Shown: positions 25,367 to 36,871 of the stretch, one piece after another
Numbering within the stretch: position 1 is the stretch's first letter
How the letters are laid out: the number at the start of each line of letters is the position of its first letter
Assembly: GCF_003590095.1 (NCBI RefSeq)
Contig: NC_039499.1
Location: 1,984,001 to 2,048,000, forward strand
Direction: 5' to 3'
Length of the DNA: 64,000 bases
DNA from: Trichoplusia ni
Lineage: Eukaryota; Arthropoda; Insecta; Lepidoptera; Noctuidae
Made by a program: the position numbers and the translations under genes
The notes under the pieces: generated by a model
What the model was told of the DNA's origin: nothing
Databases searched by the model: none
Seen by the model: the letters and a program-made list of their open reading frames with translations, nothing else

Positions 25367-28300
25367 GCGCGCGCGCCGCCGCCGCCGGCCGAGCCGCGAG
25401 CCCGCGCCGCCTTTACTCTTCTCTAACCCGGAACACCCGCTAAACGGCTCCCGGAAATTCTTACGAACATAAATAAATCTTTTCTCAAGCGAATAGCTCT
25501 TTGGTATTAACGCCCCACGATCCCCTCTCGAATCAAGGAATGCAATGTCGCAAAAACAAATATGTTTTTGGTAAACAAGGCCCGATTTCGCAGATGCGTG
25601 TCGCAATCGCCCGACTAGGTTCGCCCATATAGCACGATGCAATAAACTCAGATGTAAAGTTTTAATAATGAAACTATTAATTAACTGAGTTGCGGTATCC
25701 CTCAGGAAGTAATTCCAATAATTATCTTAATATAAATACGTAAATATTAATTAGTTAGGTGTCGTTCATAATGCACAAATCTCTTCATGATTGTATTACT
25801 TATTGTAACCCATGTGTCAAATTCTTTATAATAATTAAGTCTATTTTATAATCATAAGTTTAGTATTGTTCTTATCGCTGTTCTGACATATCGTCTTATA
25901 TCATTACTCGTAAGTTTATAATATTGTGAAGCCGCTATATTTTAAAATAAAGGAAATTGCCGTTGTATAAGCAAAACGTTTTATCGTTTATTGTCCAATT
26001 TATCGTTTTATAAATCGAGGTCGATCAGTACCTCAGTTACCATTCGTTCGCATATCGATTGCGACTAAAATAAACTGGAAGAGATAGTGTGTAACCGTGG
26101 AGTTGGCTAGCGTGCGATGAACTTACAAAATATATGAAGTAGGTAGGCATCTCAGACGGGTATCATACGTATTCTAACGTTCGTGTTTCGTTTTTCTGAC
26201 TCATCCAACGCGGTCCACGCAGCGTGGTGCCCGCGCCGCGGCCCTGTCCAGCAAGCCGGTAAGCGAGCCCGAGCGGCGCAGCACACCGGCGACCGCGCCC
26301 GCTCGCCGCATCGCCCGCATTCCCCACATTCAACACGCTCGCCCTCAGAATGCAACCCGCGAACCGACACACCCACACAACTATTTTGCATAGTTCGATA
26401 GACACTTCCACACTTAACCGTAAACATTTCAAACGTTACCGAAACGCGCAGTATCATTACGATTTACAGTTAGTATCCTTTCGAGATAAATTAGCAGCTC
26501 GTTCAACACAAAGTCCAAAACAAAAATAAGGAAACGTTACGACAAATTAGCGCCTTGAAACGAAATTCCTTGAAGGGTCACACGGCCGTCGGTTCGAATC
26601 CAAATAATTAGCTGGCGAGGCGGCGAGTGGCCGCGCGTCGCGAACTGTGCCAACTCCATTTGTAATTTAAGATATTTGACCGTTAATTGTGTTAGTAACT
26701 GTTACGTTTAGTGCTTGTTGCTTAGGTCGGAGTTGAGTGCGACCTCGTTCCGTACTAACCTTACAGCACTTGTTTAGATACTCATGTAAATACCTAGTTG
26801 ATAGTGTACCTCCATAGCGCTCAGCGGTACCACGCTGACTTAGCATTACGAGTGCTGTGTTTGGATGGGTCAGAAATTTTATTTCTTTATTTTATTTTAC
26901 TTTAGATAGATTTTATTTTATGGATGCCCATAGATTTTGACTATAAATGCGCTAGTCTAGCGAGCTCCATCGTCCATAAATTTTTATTGTAGAATTCCAC
27001 TGAATTGGAGTGTGTCCGTGAGTCCATAATGGGCACTATTAGCATACTAATCTCTTCTAGTTAGTGTCGTATTGAGCGCACAAATCCTGCGCAATGTGTC
27101 CGGTGTACGCACAGTAAGTCCCTCCTCCCTGCACGGCGGCGGCCGGCTGCTCTAATAGCCCATAGTCCGTGTCCGCATCCACCAACGAGCCGATACACTC
27201 TCTAAACTGCTCCGAACGGGGATAAGGGATTTACATACACACAAATTGTGTAAATACCTACCTACCTAGTACCTACAACCCACGCACTTGGTGCGCCGAC
27301 ATGCAAACTTGTGTTTACCTCGAGAACAGCAGTTGAACCAAAGGAGTGTGACGTCCTCTACATCTCTAGGGCGAGTAATTTTGATTTTGAACATTACAGT
27401 TTTGTCACTATTTTTGGACATTAGAATAGTGTACGTAATCATGTGTGTAACATTTGGAAGATTTGAACAGTAAAGACTGGAGTGTGGTAGACATTTCATA
27501 GTGTTTTCGGAGTTAAGAAGTAAATTAGAACATCAGTAGACCAAATGTTAAATAGACTCTAGATTAGACATAAGAACTAGAACGAACAGATGCCAAACCG
27601 CGTAGGCTGTCTTCGTAGAAATTTCTGGCCGTCTAACATAATTATAACTAGATAAATTCTTGATACCTAGTCTAGACTAGTTACTTGAGATTATTCGGGC
27701 GATTTTTGTTACTTATTGTATAACTAGACGAGCTTCAAATTAGTGTCGACTTACGAAGTTTTTTTGTGAAAAGAATAACATAAATTAAAGCTGAAAAATA
27801 AAATTTGCTTTTACTTTGTACAAAAGATACTCGTAGTTATGAAAGCGACTAGAATAGTAATTGGTGGTTTATAATAATATTGTGATTGGTGGTGCAAACT
27901 TCCCATAGATGTATTTATTGTTGTTTAGTTTTAAGACTTTATATCTAGAATAGTATTATTGTAATTTTGTCATTTTTTGCCTTAGGCAGTGAGTATGTAC
28001 GTCATAGTTAAAAAAAAAAGTGTAAAATTCCAGAGATAAAGTGATAGAATAGTCAAGAAAACATTTTTGATCATAGCATAGAAAAACTAAAATTGTAATT
28101 ATTTAAGCAGTAGTTGGTTTTGTAGATGTAAGCGGAACTAATTCGCAAGTAGGTAAATTATAATTTGACTACATGGGTAGTAACTTTAATTGAAAAGTTT
28201 TAGTCACTCGTAGAGAGAGATAATTTGGATTTTTCTTATCATATCTGTGTGTTTTATGAAGATTTCATATTTCTCGAGTTTCTTTTCGCTTTTTTAATAT

Positions 28301-29134
28301 CGCTTTTCGTGTTATATCCGACTAATCCCATTCTATGGCTGAACCACGGAAGCGCGTGTAACGGTTACCGTGATAGAGTAAACACCTTATTGAATGAGGC
28401 AGCGAACCGCAATAAAAACTAGATTCGAAGGCTCCTGAGATTTAGAGAAAGGACACGAGACTCCTTCTTTGAATTACAAATGTGAGCGGGCGCGTGCGTG
28501 CTGCCCGGCAACAACCAGCATAGAAATACGATTAATTTGCAATTGAGATAAGTCCCAGCTAAACGATCGAAAACCCGCAAAAGCGTATCATCTTCCCGGT
28601 GAGTTATTGATGGCACCTATTAAATATACGTTTTGGGCGAGGCGTGTGCGCGAGGATCCAGTAAACGCTCAAATAAAACATTTCAATCGCTCCAAGTGCG
28701 AAATGAAGTATCGCGATCTCTTAGCTGAGGGATTCGAGCTTCCCATTCCAAATACACGCAGTATTCTTAACACATTTTACCCTTTCCGACGAACACGAGT
28801 TAATATTTAAGTACCATTTATGAGGAACCAGTTTTCGAGTTTCTACACATTTTATTCACATACCCACCATTACACAAACACACATCAAAAGCTAACATCA
28901 AACATATTGTTATACTAAATCCGTATACTTTTATACACACTACACGCATACATGACGAAACAAAAATGAAATATGAAAAGCTTTAATATCCACAAAAAAA
29001 AAACTTTTCCATTTCTTTGTTATTACTTTCATGAGTAAAGCTAATAAAATACTTACCTACTCGTACCTTAAAATTCGGGCCTGATTTTCGAAGACGGGGA
29101 CATTGTAACACATAAAAAGTCCCTTGTAATATAG

Positions 29135-29314
29135 TGGATTCAAGGGCGGGTGTTACGTCGCCAGTACGCTCCGTGAATATTTCGTTCGGCCGTCATCCTA
29201 CTTCTGAAGAAGAATTATTAAGTTTGCCCGAACTTCGCAATTATGAAAGTTCGAATAGCTCTTGCCAGACGGCCTCTGAATTTATAGATGAATGTGTGCT
29301 CCCCCGCGAGCAAG
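29135..29314 (+). CDS. candidate 60-codon cassette exon of Rbp6
   Basis: The frame is open between a possible acceptor (GTAATATAG) and a good donor (CAAG then GTGAGA). It is exactly 180 nt and symmetric (phase 1 at both ends), so it can be included between exons 21056 and 31248 without frame change. Both junctions would give valine codons (G+TG and G+TT). The peptide runs V, DSRAGVTSPVRSVNISFGRH, PTSEEELLSLPELRNYESSN, SSCQTASEFIDECVLPREQ: Ser/Thr-rich and acidic, with a SEEELL stretch, unlike random translation of this AT-rich intron. The acceptor's pyrimidine tract is poor, and I do not recognise the peptide from any Musashi protein, so it may be lineage-specific or not an exon. Confidence 0.4.
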
Positions 29315-31247
29315 GTGAGACATCTCAACTCCAACTTATTCGCCTACGTTAAATATAATTTATATGGGCCACTCTGCCACAAAGATATTAGTAAGTAGAA
29401 GAAATAACTAACAATTAGGTGACCTCGAGCGGGGAGAACGCCAGCGATTCGGAATACCAAGCTTGATAGCCAAAACTTTATTAAGGTAGAAAACTCCGTA
29501 ATTACACGTGCATCAACTTTTTGAACTTTAAACTTTGTTGTTGGCGTCTTCGTTTCTACCTTCTCGGTTACGTTCAAAGCTTCAAGAAACTTTAACTATT
29601 ACACGCACAAATTACATAATGAACATGCGTTAACATGGTTGTACAAACTATCTATTAGCTGGGAGCTACGTCCGACACAGATATGACCGCTGTAGATAAC
29701 TCGGCTCACACCGTTCGCATGTAAACTGAATTGTTTAAGTCGTAAATTATTTGAGGTCAGGAACACGCTTTGCACCCAACTTAGTTGGGCCTGTTTGTGA
29801 CTTTGTTTGCTGTGAACCGACCCGTGAAGTATGATTGAAACGATAAACACCCTTCTGATACAATGAAATATGTCACTTGCAAGCTATCTAATAAGGTACC
29901 GAATACTGACAAATGAGGACTACCATAAAAACAAAGTAGTGTTTTAACTTCTAAATGCAATAGTTCCGCACATTTCAAACTCTTTTAATTAATGAGTATA
30001 AGAAGCCGATCGTTGTGCGCCTCGCAGTAATGGGAAAAGAATGAACTAAGACCGATCGACATATTAATGATCCCGAGACGTGTCTGCGCCAACACTCGAA
30101 TTCTTATTTATTACGCTGGGCCCTCAAATAAATAGCCTCTCACATCGCAAAGTAATGTTATTAAAATGTGTCAGCATTTTAGTGCGGGAGCCCGGTGGCC
30201 CGGCAGGCGCGAATGGGCGCACGCGCGGCGTAGCGCGGGAGTGGGCACCCGCGCGCCATCTATCATTCATCCTCCATTACTTATATTGTACTTTTTTCGC
30301 AAAGTCACTCGCAGGCCGGTAATCACCTGGTGCGACCGCGGACCTCCATTTTTCACACTAAATCATAACTTGCGCATCTGACAAAAATAAAATTTGTCGT
30401 ACAAGCCAATAGGGGTAAATGGTGACACTATGAGCAAGCAAAAATATGGAACGAATATTAATCTAGTTATTGTTGAGTTATCGGGTTACGTTTTGAATAA
30501 AATGTACTTTAAATTTATACGGGTTAGTGGGGCTTTGAGAACATCTCTAAAAATGTTTTTAGCTTCTTTCACATTTGAAGGTGAATTCTCCATAACCTGG
30601 TTATGGTTGTCATCGTTATTTATTCTAAGGTAGTGTTGGCTTAACATGCGCGTGAAGGCTGCGTGTGGCAAGCATTTCGCAACGGGCAAGCGTCGGCGGC
30701 CGAGCGTCGCGCGTCGCAAGTCGCAAGACGGCGCGACGTGCGCCGTATGCTAATGCCCTTCCCTATTCAATAAGCAGACCGCCGCGTGCCACCGAGAACT
30801 CACGTCGGATAATTTACTGGATATTTTGTAAAAGTTTTTTCGCCCTCTGTGATTTATGCCCGCGAAACTTCGAGCTCTCTTTTTCATTTGAATGCACGTG
30901 ACATACGTGATATTTTTTTGTTCCGACATAATCTGAGCCCAGGGAGTCTCTCCTCATTCGTCAGTTCCGCATCTGTCTCCATCGGTTAAATTATTCATGC
31001 ATTTACGCGCTTCAACTTTATCCACGCTAGAAAACTTTAATATTGAGTTAGGATTACATCGATAGTCACTTTACCGTTCAATATGCTAAATTGAGGAAAG
31101 ATGAGGTGAAGAAGTACGGAGGTCGGAGAGACTGCTAGATTTTCAAAAATTTCGATGGTTCAGTCATGAATGTGTGTGTGTTACACTAACGAGTGTGTGC
31201 GTCACTCGTGTATGTGGAGCGAATGCGAACCGTGTGTATGTTTGCAG

Positions 31248-31313
31248 TTGACCTGACCAACGGCCAACTGACACCGAACAACAACACACCGCTGCTCGCG
31301 CAGGCGCTCTCAG
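31248..31313 (+). CDS. Rbp6: Rbp6 exon: LTNGQLTPNNN segment
   Basis: The exon has 66 nt between TGTATGTTTGCAG and CAG then GTGAGG, phase 1 at both ends. With the carried base it encodes V, DLTNGQLTPNNNTPLLAQAL, S. This Asn/Thr-rich peptide continues directly from PYP in the preceding exon and into VMNNYQ in the next, the same order I recall for Drosophila Rbp6. It is missing from vertebrate Musashi and marks the gene as Rbp6. Because it is symmetric it could be skipped without breaking the frame. The in-frame continuation through the intron to 31606 is not supported as coding. Confidence 0.93.
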
Positions 31314-32424
31314 GTGAGGACGCCGACACGACATTCATGTGCAAACGATGCCCAACACCAGGATTAGTCCTGTACCTCGAGTGCAGCTACAATTCAATTC
31401 ACATGCACAAACATTTTGAACACATACCTGGAATAGAATTTGAGATTTATGTGTACGCAAACTGCCCTGCGCTTAATCACCGCGCTATTCAGAAAAACAT
31501 TCACCAACAAGCTAACATCACCCTCACTTATCAACATCATTCCCTAACAGGCACACTTTTACTCTTCCACAGATCTACAACATCGGGTAGAAACTGGATA
31601 TTTTGAGACCACATATATTTCACACTAACTGTGCACTCATTTCACAACATCATCCATCATTCATTCCGGTGACAAGTCATCATAACATGTTTTACGAAAA
31701 TAAGCGCTTGCTGTACTGCTTTATGTGTTCCTTGTGCCCTGTCCTGCCGTCTGGTATAGAGTCGGTGCTGTCTTTAATTCTAAAGATATATAAACGATCG
31801 TATCATAAGTCTTCTAAAAACCATCAAGTATATTCGTCTCTACATATGTATAAAAATACAACCCGCTAGTATAACAGAGTTAAAATTACACCTTGGAATT
31901 GGAAAAGCGTCGCACTGTGATACGAAAAAAGCCAGTACGAATGGCACAATGTTTCGCATTTTTACTGGCTGAATAAACACGTGGCTCACTGTCTATCTCG
32001 CTTCCGTCACTGCAAAGCGAGCCACTCAGCTTTGGCCGGCGAATGGCAAGCTTGACTTAAACGATTTTTAGTCTTAAAATCGCATATACAGTGTAGTTTC
32101 AGATGAAATTTTGTTCTGAATGAAACAAAGCTATACGAAATAATAGAATTGAAATGAACAAGTATTGCTTTTTGCTTTACATAAAATGGCTAAGCCAAAT
32201 TGAAATCATAACTAAGGTAAAATTCAAAATTCAAGAAAAGGAAAATCTTGGGTTGTTTCTCATAATCTAATTAGGAGAAGTTGAAAGAGGTTTATTTCTT
32301 AAAGTTGACGTTTATAAGCTTAAAATCCGAGCTTCCATTTCGTTCAGTTCTATGTTAAAAATTGAAAAAACGAACTAGTGATGATGATGAGAGGGTGTAA
32401 CTTTAAGGTGTTTCCTATTCCCAG
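31314..32424 (+). other. Rbp6 intron, 1.1 kb
   Basis: AT-rich intron from GTGAGG to TTCCTATTCCCAG. No exon, RNA gene or repeat was recognised. The open frames here (31603-31869 and the extension of the upstream exon) have no motif. Confidence 0.75.
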
Positions 32425-32645
32425 TGATGAACAATTACCAAGCCGCTGCAGCTGGGTTTGGCCCGCCGGCCTCGCCGCATGCTGCCGGGGGCCGCGCCGG
32501 CTTCCCGGCCGCCAGCTCGCCGGGCCCGGCGCTGGACGTGTACGGCTCCGCCGCTGATAGCGTTGGCTATGTGCAAGCCGCTAGCCCGCAACCCTCTGGA
32601 TTCCCGGCTATCGCCGTAAGCCGTGCTCCTCTCAATTACACCCCA
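32425..32645 (+). CDS. Rbp6: Rbp6 exon: NNYQ..SPGP..Y region, two donors
   Basis: The exon has 221 nt after TTTCCTATTCCCAG. With the carried G it encodes V, MNNYQAAAAGFGPPASPHAA, then GFPAASSPGPALDVYGSAAD and VGYVQAASPQPSGFPAIA. It corresponds to the Musashi-2 segment GGFPGANSPGPVADLYG..ISAASPQPGSGFG, including the conserved SPGP, D-x-YG and AASPQP elements. Two phase-0 donors are visible: GCC then GTAAGC after 32615, and CCA then GTAAGT after 32645. The longer form adds VSRAPLNYTP. Both join correctly to the last exon; the downstream donor is nearer consensus. The stretch 32455-32540 is very GC-rich and Ala/Gly/Pro-coding. Confidence 0.95.
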
Positions 32646-34536
32646 GTAAGTCGTACAAGAATTTGTTTCTTAAATTTCAGCTGATGTTCTGTTTCTCTAG
32701 CTTCGTGCACAATTTTAAGCAGTCGTCAGTTTCAGCTGAGATCTAGATTTTCGAGTACGGTACTAGTGAATGCTCTTACTCTTAGTATATCCCAAACTCA
32801 CCTGTTGCTAGAATAACAGCAAGCAACGAGTTACTTCAAAGCCAATACCACACGCCGAAAATTTCGCGTGAGTGCCATTTGCGAAATTTAAATGTAGCAC
32901 GAAAATTTCAAATGTAATTATTTTCAATGTTAGATATAATAAGTATTTTATGGAAAGAATATAAGAAAAGTTCTCGTACTTATTTTATTTCGTGATGAAT
33001 GGGATAAAGTTAATAACTTTTGATTCTAACTTTTTTCATTTATTACGTCATGTTCAAAATGCCTTCAGTAACGCCCAAATGAAGGCAATTCCCAAAATTG
33101 TCCTTGTTCGAGAACTTTCAACTGTCACAGCATTCAAATTAATGTTTGTTCTGTTTTGTTTTTCTCCAGGACGTTTGATTCGCATTCTGTGATGTTAAAA
33201 TTCATTTTTGCATTATTCATGATAACAGGAAAGAAAAATAGCTGTGTGTTCACACGATCTTATTTCTCGGGAGCTGCAGTAAATTTGGGGTGTCTAGCCG
33301 GTGTAAGAATTTCATTAGCAGTTAGTCATCGTGGGATAAGGCACTAAGTGCGCGGCGCGGCGGTGTCGCGTCGCGACGGCCGCGCCAAGCGCACCGAGCC
33401 TCCAGACTCAGACGCAATTAGCAGCCGACGACACTCTAAAATTTTAGCGAGACGGTCCAATCTCATTATGGAACCGATCTTCCTTGTCGCTCTTAAAGCG
33501 TAATCACCATAAGTTAGCAAGGGAGTGAAGCGTGAGAGATGCGATTATAAAGTGTTCCGAAATATGAGCGCGGGCGGAGGGCGGGGGCGGCGCAATCTAC
33601 GCGGTGCACTGCCGCGGGTAATGGCTTTTTAAAACTGCGACCGCGCTCCATAACTGCTTCCCTGAGACGCCATCAGTCTTCATTGCTTGTCGACGCCCGC
33701 CAGGCACCGTGCAGCCACCGCCACCGAGATCTTAACTCCTCACGTCGTGCTATCTCGACACATTTTTCAAACTGAACTCGAAAGTTGCTTTAATTTTACA
33801 CCATCACAACGCTGGCTACTGCCAACTTATTATACGGCCATATGAACATTTAAACAAGAATGTGAAACGGTTTGTTGTAATTGGAACGGGGACAAATTTG
33901 GAGAGTCTACCGTACCTTGATCGAACAATCGAGATACAGTCAATCAACCAGAGCCGTATTGCAATTAAATGTAGAACAGGTATTGGACACGATCGGGCTA
34001 ACTGATTGTTACCCGAGGTTTAATTTGAGCCATTCGCTATCGCCACGTTGAGCTACCCTTCCGTTTCAGGCGCGTCATATATCAAACGGGATATTAACTC
34101 AATCGTCCGTAATAGCCGGGGCAAAACAAATACGTCGCTAATGAGAGAATGAACGGTCCAACCGTCGGCCGGGCCGGACCGGCGGCGCATGTGGTTCCCG
34201 GGTGTAAAACGGTCTTATTAGGTAACGGGAATGCCCCCACGGGCAATAACCGTAAATCAAGGAGAACAAGCGGTGTAATTACCGTTGCCGAGCGGTCGCG
34301 CGCGTTGCTCTAACTCATCCACTCACTGTTTTTATTTTGTTGGCCACCGAGCCGGCTACCACTCTATCGACTGCAAACACCAAACTTACTGCCTTTAAAT
34401 CTGCCCCCGGAGAGGTTAATGTTCGCCTGAACGGTTTATACTTCTATTCAATTATAACCTCGACTGCATGCCAATAATTTTAGGCTGAACACTTCTGCTA
34501 TCTAAAATTGACTTTTATTTATTTTTCCTATTTCAG
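32646..34536 (+). other. last Rbp6 intron with dense GC block
   Basis: The intron ends with a long pyrimidine tract (TTTATTTTTCCTATTTCAG). No extra exon was found. CpG-rich sequence lies at 33350-33420 and 33560-33730, and a long mixed-composition block at about 33990-34340 contains homeodomain-like TTAATTA-type words between GC-rich runs. Open frames at 32992-33347 are motif-free. Confidence 0.7.
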
Positions 34537-34578
34537 GGACCCCTGATTCCTGCGGCTTTTACCAACGGATATCATTGA
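34537..34578 (+). CDS. Rbp6: Rbp6 last coding exon: conserved Musashi C-terminus
   Basis: After TTTTTCCTATTTCAG, phase 0, the frame reads GPLIPAAFTNGYH and stops at TGA 34576-34578. Vertebrate Musashi-1 and -2 end GPLIATAFTNGYH, so only a couple of residues differ. The conserved C-terminal tail and stop fix the 3' end of the reading frame and confirm that the preceding exon is spliced in phase 0. A further donor-like GTGAGT begins at 34603, 25 bp after the stop, so the 3' UTR may itself be spliced. Confidence 0.97.
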   Translation, partial: GPLIPAAFTNGYH

Positions 34579-34954
34579 AAGTGTTATAGCACAAAAATTT
34601 TACGTGAGTATTACCAGTATTTTTAATGTGCTTTTGCGTTCCACTCTATTAAAATGTCGTTATGCTGAATAAAAACTTCAGCGTGTATTCATAGCGCCGC
34701 GAAAATGAACACTTGTATGGCAATTATACAAAACGTTTTTTAAATAGTCTCGCAAGGCTTATTGTTAAATAGCTACAACATTACTTTTCTTATGTCAGTA
34801 GAATTCATTTTAGTGTTTACTTGCTATCACCTATTAATTCAAATCTAAAAATGTTTGTATTATGTACAAGAAATTACAATTTACATAATTGTATACTCAC
34901 ATCGACCACAGTAAGTTTTAGGGGTCAGTGAGAGTAAGGTGTGTGTTGTCGCAG

Positions 34955-35254
34955 GTGGCGAGCGGAGTGGCGGCGCCTAGCGTCCTCCGAGCGCTCGCTG
35001 TTGGCCGCCGCCGCGCTGCGCCCGCGCACCTCCCGCCCCGCGCCGCGACGGAGCCTGGCCGCACACCGGGCCTCCCCACAACACCACTCCGTCAACCAAG
35101 GCGTCTCATCACACCACCCCCTCCCAACAATCCCAACATCCCCTCGTCCCCGTCATCCTGCCCCCCTCCCCCCCACACACACACTCCCCCCCACCGACTC
35201 GGTCTCAGGACCTCGTCTATTGTAAATAACGATAATCTACTTTTTGTCGTGTGA
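34955..35254 (+). CDS. candidate alternative last exon (Pro/Arg/Ala-rich)
   Basis: A possible acceptor (GTTGTCGCAG) precedes 34955. Joined in phase 0 from the exon ending 32615 or 32645 it would encode VASGVAAPSVLRALAVGRRR, then a Pro/Thr/His-rich stretch, ending IVNNDNLLFVV with TGA at 35252-35254. The alternative is an untranslated 3' UTR exon joined to the donor at 34603. The acceptor has a poor pyrimidine tract and the composition is that of a GC island, so coding use is doubtful. Confidence 0.2.
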   Translation: MASGVAAPSVLRALAVGRRRAAPAHLPPRAATEPGRTPGLPTTPLRQPRRLITPPPPNNPNIPSSPSSCPPPPHTHTPPHRLGLRTSSIVNNDNLLFVV

Positions 35255-36435
35255 ACGAGAGATAGTCTATCGATTGAACAGGTATTTTTTCAAATTTTTC
35301 TCGCTTTCGACTGTACCGTAGATGTGTTGTCAGAGTAAACGATTTAAACTACAAAAAAAAATACATTTCATAATTATATAAAGTGCATCTAGACGATTTT
35401 ATTGCAGGGAGGTATATCTTAAATATTTTATTATTCATAGTTGAATTACAGCGTAAGGTGTAAATGGTCCTCGACGCGCGGGACTCGTAGTGGAAGGTGT
35501 TATTTCTTTGTGCATTGTATTCGTACGTTGGGTGGGTGGGCGCGTGTGCGCTGCGCCGGCGCAGGCGGGGCCCCGCGCATGCGCGCACGATGCCGGTGAC
35601 AATAACGCGACCGCCGCGCGCCTCCCCGCTCGTCCACCTACACATATTTTATTCTATCTATTTTTAATATTAATGTCAAATATTAACATAATTATTATAC
35701 TACTATAATTATATTACGCATATTTTACCTATGAATGTAATTATTTTCGCCTAATTCGAATTGTATAAAATCACCTCTTTGAACGGCTGTTCTGTTTCAG
35801 TAGCGATCAAGTTTCTCGATTACTTCCGTATAAGACTACGTTAGTTACGCGTATACATACTTTCTAATATTATGTACTATGGTATAAAATTTTATCCTAA
35901 GGATAATATGATCATATTTACGATTCATAAGGACGTTTGGAAAGCTAAGTCGGAACATTTCAGAATATCTCTCATCGCGTTAAGATAATTCGTTTCTATC
36001 TTGTACCTTTGAAAGTAGGTATTGTAATTATAATAAATAACAATTTTGTGCATTACGTAATAAATATTTCATTGTTTCTTACATTGTATTTACCGTATTA
36101 TAAGACCACTGTTGAGAAAATAACAACGGCTCCACATTAATAAGGAGTCACACCGTACTTAGTTGTATTTAAAATTTTAATCAACATAATAATAACCAGT
36201 AATATTTCGTACAGACAACAATATAGTAACACGACACAATCATTTCAATAAAAATAAAGACAGGGATAATAAAAAATTACAGCCAAAGGCGCAGGTTTGA
36301 GGTAATAGATTAAATATGAAGTCAATTCATTAATCATATTCGTTAGGTACTGGACATTATATCGACCACTTCGTCTAGGTTGCAGCAGTTAGGGAGCCAC
36401 GCGGGCTGCGCGCGTAGCAGTTGCTCCGGTGCACC

Positions 36436-36448
36436 GCTACGACGTAGC
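36436..36448 (+). repeat. GCTACGACGTAGC motif (inverted copy at 40155)
   Basis: The 13-mer occurs on + here and on the opposite strand at 40155-40167, each time in a neighbourhood rich in further GTAGC/GCTAC words. This suggests remnants of one dispersed repeat family with internal dyad symmetry. Confidence 0.35.
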
Positions 36449-36859
36449 ACCTCGCTACGACCGGCTGCTAGACGCCCAAACCGTGCATGCGTTCGTCGCT
36501 CGCTATATAATACATGCACTCAGTTGCATCCATTCGTTATTTACTATTATTATTACTCATTACCTACATCAATTAAACATTAATATTATAAATCTAGGTA
36601 TTAAATTTTAGGTAATAATAATAAACAATCTTTTAAAGCTATTATTATATAAATACGTTATAAATATAAATGTTTCCTGTTACAAAAAAAAAATATTGAA
36701 AATGATACGAAATAAATCAATATTCTTTTTAAAGGTAATTTATTACTTATGAGTATGTAGTTAATTGAATAATGGAGTGTTAGATGGAGTGCGTTCGTCG
36801 CCGAGCGGCGCGCTCGCTTCGCGTTTTTAGTTTGTTTGTGCCGAATTGGTTCGCTGAGA

Positions 36860-36871
36860 TGACGTCACGTG
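36860..36871. promoter_or_regulatory. overlapping CRE and E-box
   Basis: TGACGTCA (36860-36867) overlaps CACGTG (36866-36871) in a GC-rich island. CRE words bind bZIP proteins such as CREB and ATF, and CACGTG binds bHLH factors such as Clock/Cycle, Myc or Mitf. Function here is inferred from the words only. Confidence 0.3.

Larger units (their letters stand above)
21182..31247 (+). other. Rbp6 intron, 10 kb, with candidate cassette exons
   Basis: The intron closes at TGTATGTTTGCAG before the exon at 31248. It contains the candidate exons at 25281-25366 and 29135-29314 (listed separately). GC-rich islands lie at 21600-21690, 21970-22040, 22590-22690, 24885-24925, 25330-25410, 26215-26360, 27125-27160, 30185-30260 and 30680-30790; the overlapping open frames in several directions across these islands are stop-poor composition shadows. 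A TATCGATA site lies at 23491-23498. The rest is AT-rich with no recognisable repeat. Confidence 0.65.
4979..34578 (+). other. Rbp6: Rbp6 (Musashi-family) gene, 3' part, joined model
   Basis: Gene-level entry for the six-exon model 4979-5061, 18034-18118, 20976-21056, 31248-31313, 32425-32645, 34537-34578. Intron lengths are 12972, 2857, 10191, 1111 and 1891 bp. Musashi proteins bind short UAG-containing RNA motifs through two RRMs and control translation and stability of mRNAs in neural and muscle progenitors. Three things show the identity: the end of RRM2 followed by the invariant Musashi linker (VECKKAQPKEVMLPANLAKT), the insect Rbp6 middle (AGRSYSGYPSFGLPYP, LTNGQLTPNNNTPLLAQALS) and the family C-terminus (AFTNGYH then stop). 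All junctions preserve frame: 1 carried base plus 578 nt is 193 codons. RRM1 and the N-terminal half of RRM2 are outside the window. The paralogue msi is less likely because the middle segments match my memory of Drosophila Rbp6, which I cannot align here. Confidence 0.93.

Noticed and set aside
25205..25642. 145-codon reverse-strand open frame
   Set aside because: It is the longest frame in the window, but it has no recognisable domain, runs antisense through an Arg/Ala-coding CpG island and lacks splice support.
26569..26600. tRNA-like GGTTCGAATCC
   Set aside because: The bases around the loop do not pair as a T stem, and no acceptor, D or anticodon arms are present.
31314..31606. Continuation of the LTNGQL exon through the intron
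   Set aside because: The donor CAG/GTGAGG is strong, the next exon matches Rbp6 in frame, and the continued peptide has no family likeness.
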